Source of the DNA: a virus
Length of the DNA: 24,876 nt
Strand: one strand, 5' to 3'
IMG/VR virus record: IMGVR_UViG_3300024264_000163
Location: 1-24,876 of that record
Shown here: positions 8,149 through 15,114 of the stretch, piece by piece
How positions within the stretch are numbered: the first letter of the stretch is position 1
Layout: every line of letters starts with the position of its first letter
Made by a program: the position numbers and the translations under genes
Notes under the pieces: generated by a model
What the model was told of the DNA's origin: nothing
The model's input: the letters and a program-made list of their open reading frames with translations, nothing else
The model's database searches: none

Positions 8149-8831
8149 AAGCTTATATCCTGAGAATCAATAGTGAGTTGTCACATAAGTATGCAAAGAT
8201 AACTGCAGAAACTTGTGATGCTATTGATTTAGATTGGGAATATTTTGATGGTTGGTATGATATAACAGGTCGTGCAGCTTGGTGCCAAACTGGTATTAAG
8301 ATGAAATTTTACGAACCACCTTTAGTTATAGACAATATGAGTCCTGCACAGAAAGCAAATGCATGTAGTGCTGGACATGGTGCAATATGGAAAAAGATTG
8401 CAGAAGGTGATGATGAAGTTGGTATAGTATTGGAACATGATGCTTTAATGTATTATAAACCAGATATTAAAGTACCAGACAATTATTTAATTACTTTAGG
8501 ATATAAGTTATCTAACTATCACGAGTATAGATTTTTAGATGCAAAGAATGAGCCTAGAGAATTAATACATATTGATGGGCATGAAGGTGCTCATGCATAT
8601 ATGATGACAAAAAGAACTGCTCAAAATTTAGTACATGAAATTGAAGAAAACGGAATTTTGGGTGCTGTTGATAATGCATATTTTATTAGAGGACAAAGAA
8701 GAACAAAAATACCTTTAATGATTATGTCACCAACTCCAGCAATAGGTTATTTAAGAGAAAGTACAATATGGAGTCAATCTGCTCATGTTAATTATGAGTT
8801 TATTCCTTCATTCGTAAAATATTATAAATAA
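8145..8831 (+). CDS. GT25-like glycosyltransferase (LPS/procollagen galactosyltransferase type)
   Basis: A 228-residue protein starting with GTG that overlaps the sulfotransferase stop by four bases. The opening AYILRINSE strand and the block CSAGHGAIWKKIAEG (74-88) followed by GIVLEHDALMYY (93-104) match glycosyltransferase family 25, in which a conserved Ser-His pair precedes a Trp and then an ILEDD metal-binding motif. Here the motif reads LEHD (96-99), so the first aspartate is replaced by histidine. The rest is soluble. Its role is probably to transfer a sugar onto the glycan handled by the two genes before it. The last codons contain the TATAAATA box that probably drives the next gene. 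Confidence 0.7.
   Translation: MKAYILRINSELSHKYAKITAETCDAIDLDWEYFDGWYDITGRAAWCQTGIKMKFYEPPLVIDNMSPAQKANACSAGHGAIWKKIAEGDDEVGIVLEHDALMYYKPDIKVPDNYLITLGYKLSNYHEYRFLDAKNEPRELIHIDGHEGAHAYMMTKRTAQNLVHEIEENGILGAVDNAYFIRGQRRTKIPLMIMSPTPAIGYLRESTIWSQSAHVNYEFIPSFVKYYK
8823..8830 (+). promoter_or_regulatory. T4-type late promoter box TATAAATA
   Basis: An exact TATAAATA overlaps the last codons of the GT25-like gene and lies 43 bases before the ATG at 8873. It marks the change from the enzyme unit to the run of head-type proteins and is the best candidate to drive the genes from 8873 to about 15091. Confidence 0.75.
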
Positions 8832-8872
8832 AACAGAGTAGATATACATTTAACAATTAGGGTTCATCTCTT

Positions 8873-11557
8873 ATGAGCAAAACATTTCAAGAATATTTGG
8901 CAGCTAAAGCTAAAGAAAAGGAATTACAAGAAGTCGAGAAAGATGCTGACGGTAACATCATCGATAAAGACGGAAAAATCCTTAAAAAGCGCCGTGGTAA
9001 AAAACCATCTGATGACTCAGAGAAAGAAACTGAAGTCGATACCAAACCGGAAACAGATGATGAAGAAACACCTGAGCCAAAGCCTGAGCCAAAGAAAAAA
9101 GTTGCAAGAGATGACGATGACGAAGACGATTCTGAGTCAGAACCAAAAGTCAAAGCAAAATCTACTTCAGATGGTGATAAAGGTAATGAAAAAGGTGATG
9201 ACATCGATAACGACGATGAAGATGACCAAGAAGCCGGAAAGAACATAGTTAAACAGAAAAAAGACGATAAAAATTCAGCTGATAAGCTAGACAAGAAAAG
9301 ATTTAATCCAACAAGATTTGTGAACGTTAAACCAGAAATAAAAGAAGCTATGAATGATTCTGCAAAAAAATCAATCCGAGACAGAATTGAAAAAATGCAA
9401 GATGAGCAAGATCGTTTAGATGTTATAGTTCAACAAAAACAAGAAGAAAAAAAGAGAATCCGTCAACAAGATATTGATAACAATGCTAAAGGCATAGCTA
9501 TTAAAAAGATTGACCGATTAATTGACCAAATAGAAGATCGCCATCGTAGGATTCAAATCGATAAAGAATTATTGCGTGACGAGCTACGTGAAAGCGCTGA
9601 AATAAAAGAAGCTGTAAATGATACAGTAGTTATTACATTTGGACGCATGAATCCTGTTACAGTCGGTCACGAGAAACTTATTAATAAAGTTATTACGACC
9701 GCAAGAACAAAAAGGGCCACACCATTTGTATATCTAACTCATACTACAGATAAGAAAAAGAACCCTTTACCCTACAACCAAAAACTCATGTTCGCTCAGG
9801 CAGCCTTTGGTAGTAGACTCGTTGTAAAATCTAGTGCAAAGACAATTATTGATGTTGCAAAAGAATTACAACGAACATTTAAAACTCTAATCCTCGTGGT
9901 CGGCTCAGACCGCGTCAAGGAATTTGAAACACTACTCAACAAATATAATGGTAAAGAGTTTAAATTTGATAATATTGAAGTTATTTCAGCAGGTGAACGT
10001 GACCCAGATGCAGAGGGAGTGGCAGGAATGTCCGCCTCTAAAATGAGAAAAGCTGCTGAAGACGGAGATTTAAGTACCTTTAAAAGAGGATTACCTAGCA
10101 AATTACAAAGACAAGCCAAATCGGTATATGGCGCAGTCAGAGCAGGTATGGGTATCAATGAAGGTATTGAAGAAATAGAACAAGACTATTTAAGTGAAGC
10201 ACTAACTCGTCAACAAAGACTAAGACGTAAAATGACTATGCGTCGTATGAAGTCTAAGATTATGATGGGTAGACGCAGAGCTCTGAAAAGACGTGCTACT
10301 AATTCAGTATTACTGAGTAGGTCACGAAGGTTAGTATATCGTATGTTGAAGAAGAGATTCTCTAAAGGACGATATGCTGATATGCCTTATTCAGCAAGAC
10401 AAAGAGTTGATGACAGAGTTGGAAAGATTTCTAAAAATAGAATTGATACATTAATGAGAAGATTCTTACCTAAAGTTAAAGCTGTTCAAAAAGCTCGATT
10501 AGCAAAGAAAATCAAAAAACCAAACGCTACCTCCATTCCTAAGCCTAAGTCAATAAAGAAGGTTAAAGCAATAGAGAACTTTGATTCTCTATGGGAAACC
10601 TTTATAACTGAAAGAGTTAAGGATGGTAAAGTAGTACCGAATAGCCCTATGGGGAAACAGAAACTGACCGGCAGAGAAGTTGCACAGTATTACCGCGACA
10701 ATCCAGCTGCTAAACGTGCTGCAAAAGATAAAAATATCAAACTTGCAATTGAATTGGCTTTGGATTTAAGCGGTAATATGAATTACGCTATTAAAGAAAT
10801 TGAAAAATTAAAGCGCAATTTGAGTAAACATCCAGAAGTTAAAAAGGCATTACAAAATGCTAATGAAAGCTTTGATGGTGAGGCATACGGAGAGTATACC
10901 TTAGAAGCTCGAATGCAATCACAAGATAAAGATGTTAAAGATTTAAAAGGTACACAACCTAGTAAATATTATAAGGGCGTTAATAAAGATACTAAAGACG
11001 ACCGTAATGCTCATTTTAAATCAAAAGCAAAAATGGACGATGACAATCCAAAAGCATATACACCAGCTCCTGGTGACAAAGACCCAAAAACAGGTGAGTT
11101 AAAGAAAACAAAAACATCTAGCCATACAACTAACTTTAAGAAAATGTTCGGCGAAGAACTTAAAGAATCAAAAAGACCTCACATGTTGATCGCAAGAAAC
11201 GGCAAACCTGTTGTAGACAAAAGATTTAAGCAATTCCGTAATGGACCAGAAGAGTTAGAAGCTCAAAGAGTAAGAAAAATAGCAGCATTGATGCAAGTAG
11301 CAGAAGATGTAGAATTTATCTTTGAAAGTAATCCTAAGAAAGCTCTTACAGATAAAGCAGAAAAATCTGGTATCTCATACGGAATATTAAAGAAAGTATT
11401 TGACAGAGGAGTTGCAGCATGGAGAACAGGACATAGACCTGGAACTACTCCAACACAATGGGGATTAGCTAGAGTAAACTCATTTGCAACTAAATCAAAA
11501 GGAACATGGGGTAAGGCAGATAAAGACTTAGCCGATAAAGTAAGGAGCTCTAAATAG
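8873..11557 (+). CDS. Large modular head-type protein with nucleotidylyltransferase domain; possible prohead-protease-processed polyprotein
   Basis: An 894-residue mosaic. Residues 1-140 are highly charged (acidic Asp/Glu runs), beginning MSKTFQEYLA, close to the T4 IPIII capsid-targeting peptide. Residues 160-245 are coiled coil. Residues 250-415 form an adenylyl/cytidylyltransferase-like domain with GRMNPVTVGH (TxGH at 263-266), GSDRVKEFE (344-352) and MSASKMRKA (386-394, the ISxTxxR-type motif). Residues 443-550 are extremely Arg/Lys-rich. The last 75 residues (ISYGILKKVFDRG, AAWRTGHRPGTTP) match a phage module I recall as DUF5824. Potential (I/L)xE cleavage sites fall after 158, 246, 442, 580 and 765, between domains. 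The start has only a weak ribosome site. The processing idea is inference; the nucleotidylyltransferase motifs are clear. Confidence 0.75.
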   Translation: MSKTFQEYLAAKAKEKELQEVEKDADGNIIDKDGKILKKRRGKKPSDDSEKETEVDTKPETDDEETPEPKPEPKKKVARDDDDEDDSESEPKVKAKSTSDGDKGNEKGDDIDNDDEDDQEAGKNIVKQKKDDKNSADKLDKKRFNPTRFVNVKPEIKEAMNDSAKKSIRDRIEKMQDEQDRLDVIVQQKQEEKKRIRQQDIDNNAKGIAIKKIDRLIDQIEDRHRRIQIDKELLRDELRESAEIKEAVNDTVVITFGRMNPVTVGHEKLINKVITTARTKRATPFVYLTHTTDKKKNPLPYNQKLMFAQAAFGSRLVVKSSAKTIIDVAKELQRTFKTLILVVGSDRVKEFETLLNKYNGKEFKFDNIEVISAGERDPDAEGVAGMSASKMRKAAEDGDLSTFKRGLPSKLQRQAKSVYGAVRAGMGINEGIEEIEQDYLSEALTRQQRLRRKMTMRRMKSKIMMGRRRALKRRATNSVLLSRSRRLVYRMLKKRFSKGRYADMPYSARQRVDDRVGKISKNRIDTLMRRFLPKVKAVQKARLAKKIKKPNATSIPKPKSIKKVKAIENFDSLWETFITERVKDGKVVPNSPMGKQKLTGREVAQYYRDNPAAKRAAKDKNIKLAIELALDLSGNMNYAIKEIEKLKRNLSKHPEVKKALQNANESFDGEAYGEYTLEARMQSQDKDVKDLKGTQPSKYYKGVNKDTKDDRNAHFKSKAKMDDDNPKAYTPAPGDKDPKTGELKKTKTSSHTTNFKKMFGEELKESKRPHMLIARNGKPVVDKRFKQFRNGPEELEAQRVRKIAALMQVAEDVEFIFESNPKKALTDKAEKSGISYGILKKVFDRGVAAWRTGHRPGTTPTQWGLARVNSFATKSKGTWGKADKDLADKVRSSK

Positions 11558-11886
11558 TGAAAGCAGCAAAAGGTACAATCAACGAAGCACTCAGACAAGT
11601 AGCAAGTTTTGGAATAGAAGAAGCAAAAACAGGTGATATATGCAAGTGTTGCGATAATAAAATTGACGCAGACGGTAAATGTGGATGTGATTCAGATTGT
11701 GAACATTGTGGCGGACAACATTCGGTCTCTGAAGAAACAGATAAGTATGGTAATCCAAAACTAAGTGATAGTGATAAAGCACAAATCGAAAGACTTAGAA
11801 AAGAGGTTGCTAGCAAACGAGAAGAAATAAAACAACTACAAGACAGAATACATTCAGTTAAAAAGGCTGCAGGATTACCAGTATGA
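11557..11886 (+). CDS. Small zinc-ribbon-like protein with capsid-targeting-like N-terminus
   Basis: A 109-residue protein starting with GTG, which shares a base with the previous stop codon; an AAGGAG site at 11542-11547 supports this start. Residues 1-10 (MKAAKGTINE) followed by Ala have the capsid-targeting layout, and IEE/A at 20-23 offers a second protease site. Residues 29-51 hold seven cysteines (CKCC, CGC, then CEHC), enough for one or two zinc ions, followed by GGQH. The C-terminal 50 residues form a Lys/Glu-rich coiled coil. I do not know its function; a nucleic-acid-binding or head-internal role fits the context. It is coupled to the next gene by ATGA. Confidence 0.65.
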   Translation: MKAAKGTINEALRQVASFGIEEAKTGDICKCCDNKIDADGKCGCDSDCEHCGGQHSVSEETDKYGNPKLSDSDKAQIERLRKEVASKREEIKQLQDRIHSVKKAAGLPV

Positions 11887-12674
11887 AAAACCTTAGAGAT
11901 TTAATTAACGAGAGTGGAGCTGGTCTGTGGGGTACAGATAAGGCTCGCGCTAAATTGCAAAAAGATACTCCTGGTCAAACCATTAAATCTCTTGTAAAAG
12001 ACAAAGAAGTTACTGAAGCAGCTGACCCAAAAGGTACTATTAAAGTTGTCAAACAAGATAAAGTTCGTTATATTACAAAAGACGAATTAAACACTTACAG
12101 ACAAATGGGTTGGAAACAAGCAGAAAAGCGTCCTCAAGGCGATGACAAAATTAGAGCTGCTAAAAAAGCACATGCTGCTGGAACATGGGATGGTAATGTC
12201 AATAAAGATGGTAAGCCTATTGTACATATTGATGGTAAACCTGTCGTTGTTGAAGAAACAAAAAGAATTAAAGTATCATTCAAGTTTAATAGTGTAGCAG
12301 ACTCTGCAAAAGCTGAACGTAAAGCTAAGCAAATGAAAAAATTAACTGTCAGTTCTGAAAAGATTGAAGGTAAAAACTTATGGTTGGTTCATGTTGGCGG
12401 TGATTATGCTGAGGTTATTAAATACCTTAGAAGAAATGACCTTGGTAGTAATATTCGTCAAACAGTTAAAGAAGGTTCTGAATCTTGGGAAGACGGTTAT
12501 GATCGTAGAGTCGTAAAAACAACCAAGCCAGAACATAAAGAAAAAGGATATAATTGGAGAATTAAAGGTAAAGATAAAGCACATCTTACTATTAAGCTCT
12601 ATAAAAACAAGCCGTCACAGGCAGAATTTAACAAACAAATGAAACGTGTCGCCGGACACGAGTTCGGAGGATAA
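11883..12674 (+). CDS. Basic head-type protein with capsid-targeting-like N-terminus
   Basis: A 263-residue Lys-rich protein of unknown function, starting in the ATGA overlap with the zinc-ribbon gene. MKNLRDLINE (1-10) followed by Ser has Ile8 and Glu10 in the capsid-targeting positions. Residues 128-190 (RIKVSFKFNS to KYLRRNDLG) look like a small alpha/beta ferredoxin-like unit, a pattern also hinted at in the gene at 15115. The C-terminal 60 residues contain DGYDRRVVKTTKPEHK, GYNWRIKGKD and AGHEFGG, a block I recall from other T4-like marine phages. No enzyme motif is visible. The high charge and late context suggest a DNA-associated internal head protein. Confidence 0.6.
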   Translation: MKNLRDLINESGAGLWGTDKARAKLQKDTPGQTIKSLVKDKEVTEAADPKGTIKVVKQDKVRYITKDELNTYRQMGWKQAEKRPQGDDKIRAAKKAHAAGTWDGNVNKDGKPIVHIDGKPVVVEETKRIKVSFKFNSVADSAKAERKAKQMKKLTVSSEKIEGKNLWLVHVGGDYAEVIKYLRRNDLGSNIRQTVKEGSESWEDGYDRRVVKTTKPEHKEKGYNWRIKGKDKAHLTIKLYKNKPSQAEFNKQMKRVAGHEFGG

Positions 12675-12679
12675 AAAGA

Positions 12680-13858
12680 ATGAGACGTTTTAAAAAATTA
12701 TTTAGTGAAGCCAAAATAGAAGTCGATGACATTTCTGTTGGTAAAAAGAAGAAGGCTCCAGCTGGAATTAAAGTTGACCCTAACTTAAAGGGTTATGCTT
12801 ATAACGAAAAAAATAGAGTTACTGATATCGACGTTGAACAAGGCGAACGTGACCTTAAGATGGCTAAATTGAAAAAGGCAAAACAAAAAGTTCAGAATGA
12901 AGATTCTGATGGGTCCCATGATATGTCTTTAGATGATATTAAAAAGAGATATGCTAAAGAAATTATTCGTTTCCAAGATGGTGACGGTGATTTATCACAC
13001 GGTGCTAAAATGGCAATGATGGGCTATGTAGGTTCAGATGCTATTAAGACAGACGATCCTGATGAGTTTGATAACTTTGTTCTAGGCTTAAAAATGGGTA
13101 AATATAAAAAGACTAACGAACAGCAGTCAATGGATACTCTACTTAATATGTTAGACGAAACTAATCTTGACGAAGCTCTATCTCCTAAAGAAAAAGAGAA
13201 GCGTTTAATAATGATTAAGAAAGCTGTTGAAAAACTTAACAGAGCAAATCTTGAAAAAGTTAAGAGAATGGCTATGAGAGATATGAAAGCATCTGGTATG
13301 TTTGACGACGCAATGGACGAACATGTAAAGGGTGGTGGTGATTCTTATGATGCTTTACAAAATGCAAAAGCCAAAGCGCGCGACCAAGGCAAAGTATGGG
13401 ATAGTTTAGGCCGCGACGTAAAAGATCGTTTACTAGATAAAGAAATGGTTGCACTAGGATATGAGAAAAAACCTGGTAATTCACAGTATACCAAAGTTCC
13501 TACTGAAAAAGAAAAAGCATTTGCTGATAAAGTCAGAGCTGATAATGATAAAGTGAGGAAAATGTCAGACAAAGACAAGACTCAATATTATATCGACAAC
13601 CCAAACAAAAGTCAGGGTGGAGACACTGTTTCCGAAAAGGGTAAAATCAAAATTAAGATTTCAGAGTACCAAGCTGTTGTACAAAAATATGAAAACTTTG
13701 CTCAAAAAGCAATGGAAAAAGCTATGGAAGCTGAAGAGAATGACGATGATATGGCATTCGAAAAATACCAAGACGAAGAACAAGCTTACCAAGATAAAGC
13801 AGATGATTTTAGACGTAAGGTCGACGAACTTAAAGACAAACTAAGTGATATGGAATAA
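12680..13858 (+). CDS. Charged head-type protein with capsid-targeting-like N-terminus and coiled-coil C-terminus
   Basis: A 392-residue protein with a GGAGG ribosome site at 12665-12669. MRRFKKLFSE (1-10) followed by Ala fits the shared N-terminal decapeptide, with Phe rather than Ile/Leu at position 8. LDE/A at 163-166 is an internal prohead-protease-like site that would split the protein into two parts. Residues 100-104 (DGDGD) resemble a calcium-loop fragment. The last 70 residues are Glu/Lys/Gln-rich and predicted coiled coil. Function unknown; composition and neighbours point to an internal or scaffold-like head protein rather than an enzyme. Confidence 0.6.
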   Translation: MRRFKKLFSEAKIEVDDISVGKKKKAPAGIKVDPNLKGYAYNEKNRVTDIDVEQGERDLKMAKLKKAKQKVQNEDSDGSHDMSLDDIKKRYAKEIIRFQDGDGDLSHGAKMAMMGYVGSDAIKTDDPDEFDNFVLGLKMGKYKKTNEQQSMDTLLNMLDETNLDEALSPKEKEKRLIMIKKAVEKLNRANLEKVKRMAMRDMKASGMFDDAMDEHVKGGGDSYDALQNAKAKARDQGKVWDSLGRDVKDRLLDKEMVALGYEKKPGNSQYTKVPTEKEKAFADKVRADNDKVRKMSDKDKTQYYIDNPNKSQGGDTVSEKGKIKIKISEYQAVVQKYENFAQKAMEKAMEAEENDDDMAFEKYQDEEQAYQDKADDFRRKVDELKDKLSDME

Positions 13859-13860
13859 TA

Positions 13861-14238
13861 TTGAAAAAGTTTAATAATTATATAGAAGAGAACTTCGGTT
13901 TATACGAAGGAGTTACAGTACCTCTCGAGCAACCAATGCTTGAGTTTGAGGAAGACTCCGACCCAGAAATTAATAAACCTAAGCGATCAGGTGGTCCTAC
14001 TAAATATGTGGTCTATGTTAAAGACCCTAAAACTGGTAATGTCAAAAAGATAAACTTTGGCGATGTTAAAGGTGGACTTACTTCTAAGATTAATGATAGA
14101 GATGCAGCTAATTCTTTTGCAGCACGACATAACTGTGACATGAAAAAAGATAAAACAAAAGCTGGTTATTGGGCTTGCAGATTACCTAAACATGCAAAGA
14201 GCCTCGGATTGAAAGGTGGAGGAAACTACTTTTGGTAA
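13861..14238 (+). CDS. Conserved phage head-type protein with RARHNCD-like C-terminal domain
   Basis: A 125-residue protein with a TTG start two bases after the previous stop. MKKFNNYIEE (1-10) again has Ile8 and Glu10. The C-terminal domain reads KYVVYVKDPKTGNVKKINFGD, then FAARHNCDMKKDKTKAGYWACRL, a module widespread in T4-like marine phages as I remember it, with Cys and His residues that could bind a metal. The final ten residues are Gly-rich and end in a Phe-Trp pair. Function unknown; the combination of a capsid-targeting-like leader with this domain suggests delivery into the head. It overlaps the next gene by seven bases. Confidence 0.65.
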   Translation: MKKFNNYIEENFGLYEGVTVPLEQPMLEFEEDSDPEINKPKRSGGPTKYVVYVKDPKTGNVKKINFGDVKGGLTSKINDRDAANSFAARHNCDMKKDKTKAGYWACRLPKHAKSLGLKGGGNYFW

Positions 14239-14618
14239 AATTTAAAGATATAGTTTTAATCATTATATTAGCACTTGCAATAGCAGGTTGTTCATCTATT
14301 GGTAAATATTTACCAAGTGAATTTGATAACGTTGAATATGGTAAATTAGTAGAATTAAAAGTAATCTCTAATATGCCTCAAGAAGATTGGTGCAAAAAAT
14401 CAACAGTAAATCAAATGAACTATAGAGCTAAATATTTAGTTACATATGCTGAAAATCGTTTAAATGATAATATCACAGAGATATATAAAGGATTACACGG
14501 TCTTACAGAAGAATTAGTAAATAAAGAAGAACCAAGTCAAGCATATTGTAGAATTAAACGAACTAATATACATAATATAACTGATGATGTATTAAGTGTT
14601 TTTGGAGACCGTAAATGA
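14232..14618 (+). CDS. Small phage lipoprotein
   Basis: A 128-residue protein with a lipoprotein signal peptide: basic MVKFKD start, hydrophobic residues 7-18, and a lipobox IAGC with Cys20 as the lipidated residue. The TTG start at 14232 is supported by a GGTGGAGG stretch ending ten bases upstream; no ATG is available that would retain the signal. The mature part is about 108 residues, with two further cysteines (near 53 and 99) that could form a disulfide in the periplasm. It should be anchored in a membrane of the host envelope. Possible roles are superinfection exclusion or lysis; neither can be read from the sequence. Confidence 0.72.
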   Translation: MVKFKDIVLIIILALAIAGCSSIGKYLPSEFDNVEYGKLVELKVISNMPQEDWCKKSTVNQMNYRAKYLVTYAENRLNDNITEIYKGLHGLTEELVNKEEPSQAYCRIKRTNIHNITDDVLSVFGDRK

Positions 14619-14833
14619 GTTTAGAAAATTTTGAAAAGGATGCTTTAAAGCAAATAGAACAATTAACTTCTTTAAAAGAATCTGGTGATATTACAATAGA
14701 AGAATTTAAAGAATTAGTTGAAGATATTGCTGATATATCTAAAATTGAATCTGATTTAACTTTAGAAGATAACAAGATTAAAGCTGAAAAAATTATTGAT
14801 GCGATCAAAGCAGTAGCTGGTTTATTAAGTTAA
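14615..14833 (+). CDS. Short helical protein of unknown function
   Basis: A 72-residue acidic protein, coupled to the lipoprotein by an ATGA overlap. It is almost entirely heptad-like: KQIEQLTSLKESGDITIEEFKELVEDI resembles a short SHOCT-like helical hairpin (the GDITIEEF part), followed by a second helix rich in Ile, Asp and Lys. There is no signal peptide, metal site or catalytic motif. Coupling to the lipoprotein suggests a joint role, but nothing more can be said. Confidence 0.55.
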   Translation: MSLENFEKDALKQIEQLTSLKESGDITIEEFKELVEDIADISKIESDLTLEDNKIKAEKIIDAIKAVAGLLS

Positions 14834-14836
14834 TAA

Positions 14837-15091
14837 ATGAATCCATATATTGATGATGGTGGTATTCGTACCTTTGATATAAATGCACTAGACGAAGAGT
14901 TCGTTTGGCATAGAGATAACGAAGACAGAATTATAGAGATACTTGAAGGTGATGGTTGGCAATTTCAAGCTGATAATGCTTTACCATTTTTATTAAAACC
15001 TGGTTTAAGTTTTGAAATTAAAGCAGGTGAGTATCACAGAATCATTAAAGGTATTAATGATTTAAAAATTAGAATAAATAGAAACATATAG
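14837..15091 (+). CDS. Small cupin-like phage protein
   Basis: An 84-residue protein starting three bases after the previous stop. It contains the sequence FVWHRDNEDRIIEILEGDGWQF, then LPFLLKPG and EYHRIIKG, a compact single-domain cupin pattern that I recall from several phage proteins of this length. His25 in WHRD and the His in YHR could line a metal or ligand site. The role is unknown; such proteins are too small to be typical dioxygenases. An AATAAATA late box lies within its last codons and probably serves the next gene. Confidence 0.65.
   Translation: MNPYIDDGGIRTFDINALDEEFVWHRDNEDRIIEILEGDGWQFQADNALPFLLKPGLSFEIKAGEYHRIIKGINDLKIRINRNI
15073..15080 (+). promoter_or_regulatory. T4-type late promoter box AATAAATA
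   Basis: The octamer fits the NATAAATA form of the T4-like late promoter and lies 35 bases before the ATG at 15115, the same distance as seen for the other late boxes here. It is inside the 3' end of the cupin-like gene. Confidence 0.55.
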
Positions 15092-15114
15092 AATAAATTT
15101 TAAAGGAGACTGAA

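Noticed and set aside
8887-9294. Antisense reading frame of 135 residues, very rich in Ser and Phe
   Set aside because: It is the reverse strand of Glu/Asp/Lys-rich codons in the large modular protein; low-complexity composition, no ribosome site, and every other gene is on the + strand.
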